Assembly: GCF_001045465.1 (NCBI RefSeq)
Contig: NZ_LFND01000001.1
Span: forward strand, 372,001 to 436,000
Length of the DNA: 64,000 bases
Direction of reading: 5' to 3'
DNA from: Chryseobacterium angstadtii
Lineage (GTDB): Bacteria; Bacteroidota; Bacteroidia; Flavobacteriales; Weeksellaceae
Of this stretch, positions 24,202 through 32,860 are shown in pieces. Numbering within the stretch: the first letter of the stretch is position 1; each line of letters starts with the position of its first letter. The notes under the pieces are model-generated. The model was not told the origin of the DNA. It did no database searches and worked only from the letters and a program-made list of their open reading frames with translations. The translations under genes were made by a program, and so were the position numbers.

Positions 24202-26730
24202 TTAAAATCTGAAAGAATAGCTAATATAGGGCAAAAACTTAATGGATTTGGTTTGATATATCCGAGATCTATTATCTTCGGTTTCTGTATTAACGAATAA
24301 CGGAGCAGGATTGCCAATCACATTATTCATCCCAAAGCGCAGCACTCCCTGCCTGCCGGACCGGTATATTTTTGAATAGGCCGCTCCCAGATCAAGGTTA
24401 TAATTATCTGAAAGTTTATAATTATTGGGTTCCCGATCATACCCAACAAAATTTTCTACCCTTTTTTTACCACCCAGCCCGTCACTAATATCTTCAAGCG
24501 CATACTGTGCTACAGTGATATATCTTCCCGTACTATAATTAAATACACCTGAGATACTCCATCTTTCACCCAGATCAGCTGTTACCATACAGCTTACCTG
24601 ATTTCTTAAATCGGTCGGGGCTTTGAACGGTTTTCCTTCATTGATCTGCGCAGATGAATACATCGTTTTACTAAGGGTATAATTAGCCTGTAATGTCAGC
24701 CAATTTAATTTTTGTTTATATTCTATTTCTAAACCTTTACTATACCCTTTACCGGAAATGATCCTGTCCGGCCAAGGGGCAGTTTCATCAATGGGCATAT
24801 AGTTTTCATCCAGCCTGTACATTAAAATATTGTTGAAATTCTTACGGTACAATTCAATACTGATCCCTGCTTTAGAAGAAAATGAATGCCGGTAGCCCAA
24901 TTCAAAAATTACAGACTCTTCAGGTGGCAGATCCTTATTGCTGGGTGCACGAAATTCATTGGGTACAGATATGCCGCTCAAACTGATCTGATGATAAAAC
25001 TGAGCCATAAAGGAGTAGCCGGCAAAAAATCTGCCGGAGGCATTCAGATCATAAGAAATTGCGGTACGCGGCTGAAAAGAATGATAGGTTTTATTTTTTA
25101 CAACAAACGATGTGTAATGTAGACCTGCCTTCAATTTCAATTTATCCGAGAGGCTGATATCATTATCCGAATAAAACTTTAAGTGCACCGATTTCTGTGT
25201 TTCTACATTCGGTACAGGTTCAGAATAAAATTCTGATGCGGCGGCACTGAATCTTGTAAAATTTACCCTAAAGCCAATAAAACTCTGCAGGTTGTTATTC
25301 CACTGATAGGTTAAATCATTATCAATGCCTACATCGGTAATCCTGTTGAACTGTTTAGTGTCTGTTGTCCCGCCATCTTCTACAACGTTGCTGTAATGAC
25401 TTAATAATAATGTGCTGTTCTGAAAAAGCCTGCTGTTATGAACCTTGTTCCATCGGACAGAAATCAGCTTGTTACCCCAATTGAGTGAAAAAGCCAGACG
25501 GTTTTCATCGGACAGCCCTAAACTAAACCGATCGCTGCCCAAATAAGAGGAAAGATAGACCCTGCTGGTTGAATCAATTCTATAATTCAGCTTAACGTTT
25601 ACATCATAAAGATAATATTTAAAGTCTGAAGATCCTTTATCCAGAAGGCCAATAAGGCCATCAATCCAGCTCCGGCGTGCACTTGCGATAAAAGAAACCT
25701 TGTCTTTTACGATTGGTCCTTCAAACATAACCGAATTGGTAAGAAGTCCCAGGTTCGCAGCTCCGTGATATTCACGCATATTACCTTCTTTTGTTCTGAC
25801 ATCTATTACGGATGACAGCCTGCCTTCATAACGTGATGGAAAAGAGCCTTTATAAAAATCGATATGCTTAACTATATCTGTATTAAAAATTGACAGGAGC
25901 CCTGTAAAATGATTATAGTTATATACAGGGGCGCCATCCAGCAAAACCAGGTTTTGATCTGAAGTTCCACCCCTGACATTCATGCTGCCACTAGCCATAC
26001 TCCCCGAAACACCTGCCCTAAGGTGTATTGCTTTTAATGGGTCCTGCTGCCCCAGGATGAAAGGCAGTCCGGAGGCTTCTTTCAAATTTACTGCATGCGG
26101 ATCCTTAAACTGGTTTTGCCTGCCCAATATCTTTATCTCAGCCAATTTTATTTCCCCTTTTAAATGGAAATCATGCACTTTATCACCTTTTAGGTTAATG
26201 GTGTCAATCTGCGGCGGATAACCGATATGACTAGCCTCAATAATATAAGTGCCCGGTTTCAGATCCATACTGTAAAAACCATAATCATTTGCTCTGACAG
26301 TCAAATTATTAAGTGGAGATTTTAAAGTTGCATAAGGAAGCGCTTCAAGACTGTTGTCCATATATACAAAACCGCTGAGTTTAAAATTTTGGTTAGGCTT
26401 TAGCTGAATGGGATACAGTAAAATTTTATTTCCAAGGTCTTCAAAATTCACCCGTTCTTTAGCCAAGAGTATGGGCAGTAAGGAGGACATTTTGTACCTT
26501 CCTTTTTTCATTTTAATTTTTAATGTTAATCTAAGCTGGTTACTGCTGTAGGATAAAGGGATGCCCTGCGCCGCAATTTCGGAAAGATACCCTCCGAGCG
26601 TTCCATTTTCGTTTGTAATGTTGACTTCTTTATTTAGCAGACCTTCTTTTACCTGTGCAAACAGGCAGCTGAAGCAGCAAACAATCAGCAGGGAACATAA
26701 TATGGTAAGTTTGATTATTTTTTTTCGCAT
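24202..26730 (-). CDS. TonB-dependent receptor with STN domain (FecA-like)
   Basis: An 842-residue outer-membrane receptor. After the signal peptide (residues 1-25), an STN-type signalling domain spans about 35-105. A carboxypeptidase-like beta-sandwich (about 110-195, containing LSGFVYMDNS) precedes the plug (MNVRGGTSDQNLVLLDG) and a beta barrel ending in phenylalanine (SYSFRF). The STN domain and the adjacent FecR and sigma genes indicate a trans-envelope signalling receptor that induces its own regulon on substrate binding. No SusD partner follows, so a siderophore or other small ligand is more likely than a polysaccharide. The start overlaps the FecR gene by 16 bases. Confidence 0.9.
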   Translation of the reverse strand: MRKKIIKLTILCSLLIVCCFSCLFAQVKEGLLNKEVNITNENGTLGGYLSEIAAQGIPLSYSSNQLRLTLKIKMKKGRYKMSSLLPILLAKERVNFEDLGNKILLYPIQLKPNQNFKLSGFVYMDNSLEALPYATLKSPLNNLTVRANDYGFYSMDLKPGTYIIEASHIGYPPQIDTINLKGDKVHDFHLKGEIKLAEIKILGRQNQFKDPHAVNLKEASGLPFILGQQDPLKAIHLRAGVSGSMASGSMNVRGGTSDQNLVLLDGAPVYNYNHFTGLLSIFNTDIVKHIDFYKGSFPSRYEGRLSSVIDVRTKEGNMREYHGAANLGLLTNSVMFEGPIVKDKVSFIASARRSWIDGLIGLLDKGSSDFKYYLYDVNVKLNYRIDSTSRVYLSSYLGSDRFSLGLSDENRLAFSLNWGNKLISVRWNKVHNSRLFQNSTLLLSHYSNVVEDGGTTDTKQFNRITDVGIDNDLTYQWNNNLQSFIGFRVNFTRFSAAASEFYSEPVPNVETQKSVHLKFYSDNDISLSDKLKLKAGLHYTSFVVKNKTYHSFQPRTAISYDLNASGRFFAGYSFMAQFYHQISLSGISVPNEFRAPSNKDLPPEESVIFELGYRHSFSSKAGISIELYRKNFNNILMYRLDENYMPIDETAPWPDRIISGKGYSKGLEIEYKQKLNWLTLQANYTLSKTMYSSAQINEGKPFKAPTDLRNQVSCMVTADLGERWSISGVFNYSTGRYITVAQYALEDISDGLGGKKRVENFVGYDREPNNYKLSDNYNLDLGAAYSKIYRSGRQGVLRFGMNNVIGNPAPLFVNTETEDNRSRIYQTKSIKFLPYISYSFRF

Positions 26731-27674
26731 ATCACTCCGGATACGGTTACCTTTGTGCCAGAAAGTTGATAAGTAAAACCAAAAATACGGCTCATTTCTT
26801 CGAGTACTTTGTTAAGAGGCTGACGATCAAACTGTGATGTTAATAAGCATGAACCTTTATAGCCATCCTCAACAACTATTGAAACATGATAATAATCTTC
26901 CAGCGTAGTAAAGACCTTCTGTAAAGGCACATCTTTAAAATTGAGTTTTCCGCTTTTCCAGGCAAGGTAATTTTCGTTGGCCGACTCCTTTAGTATGGTA
27001 CCATTGGAAATAGAAACGGCCTGATTGGCGCTCAAAATGGCAGATTGACCACTCTGTTCATCCTTTACGGACACTTTTCCACTGTTTACATATACATGCT
27101 GAGCTTTTCCATAATTTTTAACAAGAAAAGTAGTTCCTAAAACCTGGACCAGCAATTGATTTGACTTCACCTTAAAAGGTTTTCCCGCATCATGTTTTAC
27201 TTCAAAATAAGCTTCTCCGGCAAGCTCAATTTCGCGGTTTGATGAAAAATATCTTGGATAGGTTATTTCGGAGTTACCGTTAAGTGTAACTATTGAGCCA
27301 TCATGAAGTGAAACTTTTTTAATTTCGTTGGCCAGTGTATTCACAGTTACTGAACTGTTGAAATAATACAGTAATCCTGAAACCATTATCAAAACTATTG
27401 ATGCAGCAGCAATCCAATAATTAGACTGCTTTTTCCTCACATTGCCTTTTTCTGTTAAAGCTGAACCTATCTGTTGTTCTGTTTTCTCCCAAGCCTTATC
27501 CACAGGAAATAATTGAGGACTGGTGATCTCATGGGTATCCGCCCAAAGAATTTTCAAGGCCACATATTCTTCACGATGGTCTACAATCCATTTTTCCAGA
27601 ACTAATTCCTGTTCTTCGGTAGTTTCGTTGGCAAAATGTCTGGCCAGCAATATATTTATTTGTTCTGTATCCAT
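26715..27674 (-). CDS. FecR family anti-sigma regulator
   Basis: A 319-residue inner-membrane regulator. A cytoplasmic N-terminal part (about 1-90) is followed by one membrane helix (about 92-108). The periplasmic FecR domain includes VSLHDGSIVTLNGNSEITYP, and the C-terminal DUF4974-type domain contains LNFKDVPLQKVFTTLEDYY. It would hold the neighbouring sigma factor and release it when the receptor's STN domain signals. It lies 9 bases after the sigma gene and overlaps the receptor gene, a typical Bacteroidota fecIRA order. Confidence 0.93.
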   Translation of the reverse strand: MDTEQINILLARHFANETTEEQELVLEKWIVDHREEYVALKILWADTHEITSPQLFPVDKAWEKTEQQIGSALTEKGNVRKKQSNYWIAAASIVLIMVSGLLYYFNSSVTVNTLANEIKKVSLHDGSIVTLNGNSEITYPRYFSSNREIELAGEAYFEVKHDAGKPFKVKSNQLLVQVLGTTFLVKNYGKAQHVYVNSGKVSVKDEQSGQSAILSANQAVSISNGTILKESANENYLAWKSGKLNFKDVPLQKVFTTLEDYYHVSIVVEDGYKGSCLLTSQFDRQPLNKVLEEMSRIFGFTYQLSGTKVTVSGVICEKK

Positions 27675-27683
27675 GTTATTATC

Positions 27684-28259
27684 TCATTTATAAAACGCAT
27701 TATCTACAAAACCCCCTACGTATTCATATAAAATATAAAGCATAAACAAAACGAAATATAGTGGGTTCCTGTCAATAAAATCCCGCATATGTTTAATGGC
27801 CTTGCCCATTTGGTTTTCAACCGTTTTTATAGATATGCCCAGATGTTCTGCAATTTCAGCATATTTTAATTTCCCAATGCGGCTGAGCTTAAAAACTTCA
27901 GCACATTTTGGCGAAAGATCCTCAAAAGCTTTTTCGAGAAGTAAGGATATATCTTCCCCATTATGCTCTTTGTTAGTATCTTCAATACTTTCAAAATTGT
28001 GTTCATCAATAGGAACAAATCTGATATTATTTTTTTGACGGAGCATAGAAATACTCTTGTTCCGTACAGCGGCAAAAAGATAGTTCCGCATAGCCTGATC
28101 GTTTGGTATTTCTTTTTTTAGCTCCCAAAAGCGGATCAGTACCTCTTGTACCACATCCTCACTCTCATCCCGGTCAGAAAGATATTTAAAAGCGTGGTTA
28201 CAAAGCGGCTGATAATATTTGTAAAAGAGCGCTTTGAAATTCTGTATCTCTTTTTCCAT
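27684..28259 (-). CDS. ECF RNA polymerase sigma factor (FecI-like)
   Basis: A 191-residue ECF sigma factor. Region 2 (SEDVVQEVLIRFWE, about 35-50) and region 4 (LKYAEIAEHLGISIKTVENQMGKA) are intact. The C-terminus ends with a hydrophobic segment (PLYFVLFMLYILYEY), which occurs in the Bacteroidota sub-group of FecI-like factors. It is the first gene of the fecIRA-like operon, with a TAGCTTTG box at 28276-28283, so basal expression may use the housekeeping sigma factor. The divergent region contains a possible site for this factor (28348-28373). Confidence 0.92.
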   Translation of the reverse strand: MEKEIQNFKALFYKYYQPLCNHAFKYLSDRDESEDVVQEVLIRFWELKKEIPNDQAMRNYLFAAVRNKSISMLRQKNNIRFVPIDEHNFESIEDTNKEHNGEDISLLLEKAFEDLSPKCAEVFKLSRIGKLKYAEIAEHLGISIKTVENQMGKAIKHMRDFIDRNPLYFVLFMLYILYEYVGGFVDNAFYK

Positions 28260-28275
28260 ATTTTAACAGATGCAA

Positions 28276-28283
28276 CAAAGCTA
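28276..28283 (-). promoter_or_regulatory. -7 promoter element (TAnnTTTG)
   Basis: TAGCTTTG on the minus strand, 16 bases before the sigma factor ATG; no -33 TTG was found at the expected distance. Confidence 0.45.
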
Positions 28284-28347
28284 CATTTTATAATATAGAA
28301 AGATAATTAATATTTCAATGACATTTTAATTTTTTTAGAGATGGCAT

Positions 28348-28373
28348 AGGGGTATTTATTTTTTGTGCGTATT
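28348..28373 (+). promoter_or_regulatory. possible ECF sigma-dependent promoter
   Basis: AGGGGTA (28348-28354) and CGTATT (28368-28373) with a 13-base spacer, preceded by a T tract. The pair resembles the GGGGT / CGTnTT sites seen ahead of sigma-FecR-controlled outer-membrane genes in Bacteroidota. It faces the beta-barrel gene at 28435. Functional assignment is inference. Confidence 0.35.
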
Positions 28374-28434
28374 TAAAGAGAAACCAGCTAACAAAATGCT
28401 GGAGAATTTAGCAAAAAAAATAAATATTTAAAAA

Positions 28435-29052
28435 ATGAAAAAGTCAATTATTATTATCGCAACCGGTTTAATGTTCTCAGCTACAGTAAAAGCGCAGACG
28501 GGCAAACATGAAATACGTATTACCGGTTATAGCGAAGGCAGTTCCATAAGAATAAAGGATGATGTTTCAGACGGTTTTGCAAGAGCACTTGCATCCGCAT
28601 TAGTGCCTGGCTTAGATATCTATGTTCAAAAAGACTACAAACTGTATGGCTTTTTTGGTCTGGGCTACCGCAATCAAATTACAGAACGTATTAAAGTTGG
28701 AGGTGATTTGGGGTATATGAAATCAGAGCAAACATTCGGCCCAAAAACAGCCACTACGAGCAATACCGATGATATTAAAAAAACACGGCATATGTTTATC
28801 GCCATGCCTGTAGTGGAATATTCTTATATCAAAACCCCTTGGTTGAATTTTTATGGTTCGGCAGCTGCAGGCATTAACTTTACTTCATCAACAGAGCGTA
28901 AAAACCGCCAGACCGAAAAAGACAACAAAGTAGGCTTCGCTTACCAGGTAAGTCCTGCGGGGTTAAGGGTCGGCAAGAAATTGGCAGGATTTGTTGAAGT
29001 TGGATATGGGAATAAGGGGATTGTTACCGCAGGTATCAGTTATGGATTCTGA
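28435..29052 (+). CDS. outer-membrane beta-barrel protein
   Basis: A 205-residue exported protein with a clear signal peptide ending KAQ (residue 21). The mature part has alternating polar and aromatic stretches (LYGFFGLGYRNQ, FVEVGYGNKG) and ends in SYGF, as expected of a small beta barrel. It is divergent from the sigma/FecR/receptor operon. No specific family is recognised. Shared placement suggests it belongs to the same regulon, for instance as an accessory porin or sensor. Confidence 0.7.
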   Translation: MKKSIIIIATGLMFSATVKAQTGKHEIRITGYSEGSSIRIKDDVSDGFARALASALVPGLDIYVQKDYKLYGFFGLGYRNQITERIKVGGDLGYMKSEQTFGPKTATTSNTDDIKKTRHMFIAMPVVEYSYIKTPWLNFYGSAAAGINFTSSTERKNRQTEKDNKVGFAYQVSPAGLRVGKKLAGFVEVGYGNKGIVTAGISYGF

Positions 29053-29075
29053 TAGAAAGATAACAGATTAAAAAT

Positions 29076-29162
29076 ATGGAACGTTTATTAAAGTTAGTTT
29101 TTCTATTTGGCTTTATTGCTTCTTTTTTCTTTGGTAAGAAAGACAATGACGAAAAAAAGTAA
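29076..29162 (+). CDS. 28-residue single-pass membrane peptide
   Basis: A short frame with a hydrophobic segment, LVFLFGFIASFFFG, and a charged tail, KKDNDEKK. It begins 23 bases after the beta-barrel gene. The layout (basic and hydrophobic start, charged end) looks like a genuine small membrane protein rather than chance, but there is no family match I can name. Confidence 0.4.
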   Translation: MERLLKLVFLFGFIASFFFGKKDNDEKK

Positions 29163-29398
29163 CTTTCCTCAGGAAAGTCCATAATATACTATCATCCATT
29201 AAAAATACAAAACAATTATATATTGATTAACCTGAGTCGGGGTCTGAAGCCTGAAGAGGAAAATTATAAAAATCAAAAGGCAGAAATGCAGTCGAATTTT
29301 ATTCTTTCTACTGTTCAATACATTAAAGGGTAACTATTTAATAGTACATTCTATATTCCAGCCTTTTACTATTTACTTCTTAACCCCGGCTCATATTT

Positions 29399-29962
29399 TT
29401 ACTTCCCATTAAATGCGGACATGGTATTTCCAATTCCGGCAAAAACAAAAGACAGGCTGGCTTTAGCAAACTTTTCAATCCGTTCTCCAAGTTTTTCAGA
29501 TTCTTCTTCATTCCATGTTCCCAATACATAATCTGCCTGGCGGCCTTCAGAAAAGTCTGCAGAAATTCCGAAACGGAGCCTGGCGTAATTTTGGGTGTTT
29601 AACATTTCATTGATGCTTTTCAGTCCGTTGTGACCTGCATCAGAGCCTTTCATTTTCATTCTCAGGGTACCGAACGGTAAGGCAAGATCATCGGTAATAA
29701 TGAGTACGTTTTCCAAAGGAATATTTTCTTTCTGCATCCAGAATCTCACGGCATTTCCGGAAAGATTCATATAGGTATCCGGCTTCAGTATAAAAACCTT
29801 TCTTCCTTTATGCTTTCCTTCTGCCATCCATCCGAAATTTGTAGTATTGAATGATGCTTCAAGGGTTTCCGCTATTTTTTCAGCAACTTTGAATCCTATA
29901 TTGTGACGTGTATTTTCATATTCGGGGCCTTTGTTTCCGAGGCCGACAATTAAATATTTCAT
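29399..29962 (-). CDS. pth: peptidyl-tRNA hydrolase
   Basis: A 187-residue enzyme that frees tRNA from prematurely released peptidyl-tRNA. Asn 10 (GLGNKG), His 20 (NTRHNIGF), the Asp of [10 protein letters not shown] and the [11 protein letters not shown] loop are all present. The length is usual for the family. A TAATTTTG box at 29977-29984 gives a leader of about 11 bases, so it is transcribed alone. This housekeeping gene marks the end of the FecI-type region. Confidence 0.97.
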   Translation of the reverse strand: MKYLIVGLGNKGPEYENTRHNIGFKVAEKIAETLEASFNTTNFGWMAEGKHKGRKVFILKPDTYMNLSGNAVRFWMQKENIPLENVLIITDDLALPFGTLRMKMKGSDAGHNGLKSINEMLNTQNYARLRFGISADFSEGRQADYVLGTWNEEESEKLGERIEKFAKASLSFVFAGIGNTMSAFNGK

Positions 29963-29976
29963 TTAGAAATTTTTTG

Positions 29977-29984
29977 CAAAATTA
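29977..29984 (-). promoter_or_regulatory. -7 promoter element (TAnnTTTG)
   Basis: TAATTTTG on the minus strand, 14 bases before the pth ATG, just after the terminator of the upstream lipoprotein gene. Confidence 0.5.
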
Positions 29985-29990
29985 AGGGAT

Positions 29991-30027
29991 AAAAAATAAA
30001 AAAGCCCAATCTTATTCAGATTGAGCC
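29991..30027 (-). terminator. Rho-independent terminator
   Basis: On the minus strand, stem GGCTCAATCT / AGATTGGGCT (two wobbles) with a five-base loop, then a T-rich run. It ends the lipoprotein gene 30049-30981. Confidence 0.75.
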
Positions 30028-30048
30028 GGTATATTTAAAATATTCTTA

Positions 30049-30981
30049 TTAGAAAGGTTTATAAATATAATTAATACCAAATCCTTTTCTCATATAGGTC
30101 TGAGGATCGTAGTTATAATTTGTTGTTCTTATAACCGGAACAGGAATCGGAGGTACAAGATCTGTTACAGATGCTTTTTTAGGATTGTTCGGTGATAAGA
30201 TATGGCTTTCTCTGTCATTGGCTTCCGTAGATAGAAGTCTTGAAATTTTATAGGCCGTTGGAAGCAGTGTAAACGGACTGATCTGAGTATCATACTCATA
30301 GAAGTCGTAACCCAGTCTTGTGATAGGTCTTCCAAATACTCCATTATTATAAGGGCCATATTCTCTTACAACTTTAGAAACATTATCTCCTAAATACGTA
30401 TACTCTGTCTTAGAGTAATCTGTAAATGCGAAATTAGTTCCTGCAACATCAGGTCCGTTTTGCATAAGGATGGAATTCATCTTAGCTGTAGAAGCATCAT
30501 ATCCTAAGGTATAAAGGGATTTTGCTTTTCTAAGAAGCGCCATTGGACCAGGTGTAGTAGCCGGAGGTACCGGTGGCGGTCTTCTGAACACCGAACGGTT
30601 TTCAGAAATTGTGGTAAGCCTGCCCCCTGGACCATAAGTAAACAGCTGAGTATAAGAAATACTGTCTGTATCTATTGTTCCGTCTCCATCCAGATCCAGG
30701 AAACCGTTAAAAGTAATCTGGCTCACTTTATCTCCACTGTAAGAGAGATCCGTAACGGATTTCTTAGGAGTCAGGACTCTTGTCATCAAAAGTCCGCTGT
30801 AGTGATATTCTGCGATTGTATCTTTGTCTGTAATTTCTCTGTATAATCCTCTAGGCCCTATTAAGCCTCCGGTATCATTAAGATCCAATAGAGGATCCCC
30901 ATCTTCGTCCAACATATTTTTGCAGGAATGTATTGAAGATAACCCTGCTATTAATAAAATAAAGTAGAAAAGTTGTTTCAT
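30049..30981 (-). CDS. hypothetical lipoprotein
   Basis: A 310-residue exported protein with a hydrophobic N-terminus and a cysteine at the expected lipobox position (SSIHSCKN). An aspartate-rich segment follows (DEDGDPLLDLNDTG). Repeated strands such as SYSGDKVSQITFNG and YTYLGDNVSKVV suggest a YD-repeat-like beta structure. It is related in layout to the neighbour at 31080 (both end with a pattern of NPKKASV/NPTSLFV, PP and YNY/YVY). The function is unknown. Confidence 0.65.
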   Translation of the reverse strand: MKQLFYFILLIAGLSSIHSCKNMLDEDGDPLLDLNDTGGLIGPRGLYREITDKDTIAEYHYSGLLMTRVLTPKKSVTDLSYSGDKVSQITFNGFLDLDGDGTIDTDSISYTQLFTYGPGGRLTTISENRSVFRRPPPVPPATTPGPMALLRKAKSLYTLGYDASTAKMNSILMQNGPDVAGTNFAFTDYSKTEYTYLGDNVSKVVREYGPYNNGVFGRPITRLGYDFYEYDTQISPFTLLPTAYKISRLLSTEANDRESHILSPNNPKKASVTDLVPPIPVPVIRTTNYNYDPQTYMRKGFGINYIYKPF

Positions 30982-31006
30982 TTCCAGGTAATTGTTTATT
31001 TTTTGA

Positions 31007-31014
31007 CAAATATA
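31007..31014 (-). promoter_or_regulatory. -7 promoter element (TAnnTTTG)
   Basis: TATATTTG on the minus strand, 25 bases before the lipoprotein ATG at 30981. Confidence 0.45.
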
Positions 31015-31079
31015 ACTTTTTTCTGAACAAAAGTTATGTTTTTATTTATATTCCAATAAAACCGATAATCAAATATGGT

Positions 31080-31955
31080 TTATAACGTTCTGTATGTATA
31101 TTTTAGTATCTGATCTTTATCCGAAACAGGATAATTGAAAGCATCATACACATACGTCATCGGAGTGTTTACTCCCGGCGCCGGAGAAGGAGGCATTACA
31201 AATAACGATGTAGGGTTGTTCGGAGAAATTCTGTAGAAATTTTCAGGACGCGCCAGACTCCATGCCGTAAAAAACGATTTTGGAATCGTAGAAAAAGGAT
31301 TGATTTTGGAATCATAGTTCTGGAAGCTGTATACCGTCAGCTTTGCTGTAGCGAGATTAGGATCTCCGGTTGCCGTAAGGGTTCCTTTGGTGCTTTCCAC
31401 TTTGAAAATATTATCTCCGTTATAGGTAAAAGTATTTTCCGTGAACAGGCTGTATGCCGTATTTCCGGCTACTTTTCTTTTCTCAAGAATTTTCGTCAGT
31501 TTTTTTCCTGATGCATCATAGGTGAAAATATAATCACTTACATAGGAGTCCAATGCTGTAGCAGCTGTAGCAGTACAGGTAGCACTGTAAACATTTCCTT
31601 TACTGTCTTCACTTACACTGAAGTCATAGGACATACTTCCGCCAATACTGCCCAGAAATTTTATTTTCCCTATTTTATTGTTGATATAAGTTACAGTTCC
31701 TGTATAGTAATTGTTGGTATTTCCATCTCTCAGCATTCCCTTCTGGAAAGCTGTTCCATTCATTGTATACTCTTCCTGAACATTGTTGTTCAGTGTAATT
31801 TTTTCGATAACCCTGGCTGGCGGCGGCGTTGTATTTCCATTGTTTCCACCATTATTAGCACTCGGTTCAAATTGGTCTGAAGAAGAATTGTCACATGAAA
31901 CCAGAAGTCCGAAAAACACTCCGGTAATGACTTTAAAAAGGTAGTTTTTTCCCAT
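31080..31955 (-). CDS. hypothetical lipoprotein
   Basis: A 291-residue lipoprotein: signal peptide MGKNYLFKVITGVFFG, lipobox LLVSC, then a Ser/Asn/Gly-rich linker and a beta-rich body. The ATG at 31955 is chosen over an in-frame ATG at 31979 because the TATATTTG box (31979-31986) overlaps that codon and because the lipobox then sits at the normal distance. It shares a distant pattern with 30049-30981, including the SPNNP block near the end. The function is unknown. Confidence 0.65.
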   Translation of the reverse strand: MGKNYLFKVITGVFFGLLVSCDNSSSDQFEPSANNGGNNGNTTPPPARVIEKITLNNNVQEEYTMNGTAFQKGMLRDGNTNNYYTGTVTYINNKIGKIKFLGSIGGSMSYDFSVSEDSKGNVYSATCTATAATALDSYVSDYIFTYDASGKKLTKILEKRKVAGNTAYSLFTENTFTYNGDNIFKVESTKGTLTATGDPNLATAKLTVYSFQNYDSKINPFSTIPKSFFTAWSLARPENFYRISPNNPTSLFVMPPSPAPGVNTPMTYVYDAFNYPVSDKDQILKYTYRTL

Positions 31956-31978
31956 GAAAAAATATTTTAGTGAGTTCA

Positions 31979-31986
31979 CAAATATA
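31979..31986 (-). promoter_or_regulatory. -7 promoter element deciding start of lipoprotein gene
   Basis: TATATTTG on the minus strand. It overlaps an upstream in-frame ATG, so translation must begin at 31955. Confidence 0.5.
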
Positions 31987-32050
31987 ATTCATTTTTTTGA
32001 TGAAAACATTCATTTATTAAACAAATCAACAACGATCTATATCTTTTTTC

Positions 32051-32082
32051 AAAAAAAACCTAAAAACATGGAGTTTTTAGGT
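32051..32082 (-). terminator. Rho-independent terminator
   Basis: On the minus strand, perfect stem ACCTAAAAAC / GTTTTTAGGT with a five-base loop and a T run. It ends the three-gene paralogue operon. Confidence 0.85.
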
Positions 32083-32108
32083 CTTTTAATATGATTATCC
32101 TATGAAAA

Positions 32109-32852
32109 TTAATATGGCTGCAATACGGAGGTCGTTAAAACAGACTGGGACATTTCGCTGTTTAAGAAGGTTGTATTCACAGCTGTACCTATTCCCAGGG
32201 TTCCTGAGTTAAGATTTCTTTTGGTACACGCCATCTTTACCGTATAATTATTTTGTGGAGTAAGATTGGTAAGTGTAGCATTCAGATTAAAGATTTTATA
32301 ACTTCCTTCCGAACCTATCAGAACGTCCGTTCTTACTGCTCTGAGTGTATTGTTTACAAAAACCCCGCAGGCAAAACCTGAGGAAGAGTTTCCATTTCCT
32401 GTTTTCTGTGCTGTTGTCTGAAAAGTAAACACTACTTTATTCACACCATTGGTAATTGAAAAAGTATCGTTGGTTCCGGGCAGTACCGTCCAGTCACTCG
32501 TAAGAGCTGTTCCTTCTGTGTAAGGATTTGTAGAGCCATTTGGTGAGGAAAATACCGCACCGGTCTGGTCCGCAACCGTATTCAGTGAAAATACAGACAT
32601 ACTTCCCTGCCCGTCCGCTATTTTAATACCCTTCCAGTCATTCGCCGTAAGCTCAGAATTATTGTGAAGAATAGTTCCTGCAGTACCCGCCGAACCTTTA
32701 AGAAGGTTGGTTCCTCCTGTTCTTACTTCTTTTCTTACATTCACATCTCCGTTTACATCAAGAATATTAACAGGACTGGGCGTATTTATTCCGACCTGGG
32801 CACTTGCAAAAGCAGCCAGTAAAAGAGATTTTATAATAATTATTTTTTTCAT
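32109..32852 (-). CDS. exported GIGT-type paralogue 3
   Basis: A 247-residue exported protein with a signal peptide ending ASAQ, followed by VGINTPSPVNILDVNGDVNVRKE, a short N-terminal block common in Bacteroidota surface proteins. The C-terminal part forms a beta-sandwich-like domain with FACGVFVNNTLRAVRTD, conserved in its two neighbours. It is last in an operon of three paralogues, 8 bases after the previous gene. The function is not known; the N-terminal block resembles the head of tail-fibre-like and adhesin proteins. Confidence 0.7.
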   Translation of the reverse strand: MKKIIIIKSLLLAAFASAQVGINTPSPVNILDVNGDVNVRKEVRTGGTNLLKGSAGTAGTILHNNSELTANDWKGIKIADGQGSMSVFSLNTVADQTGAVFSSPNGSTNPYTEGTALTSDWTVLPGTNDTFSITNGVNKVVFTFQTTAQKTGNGNSSSGFACGVFVNNTLRAVRTDVLIGSEGSYKIFNLNATLTNLTPQNNYTVKMACTKRNLNSGTLGIGTAVNTTFLNSEMSQSVLTTSVLQPY

Positions 32853-32860
32853 GACCTGGT

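Noticed and set aside
29224..29331. Frame of about 36 codons from a TTG after the small membrane peptide
   Set aside because: No ATG at the start, no recognisable motif and no promoter; not supportable as a gene.
29233..29393. TGAGTCGGGGT and ACCCCGGCTCA, an 11-base inverted repeat with one mismatch bounding 161 bases downstream of the FecI-type unit
   Set aside because: It looked like the ends of a small mobile element, but one such imperfect pair is expected by chance in a region this size, and no target-site duplication was found.
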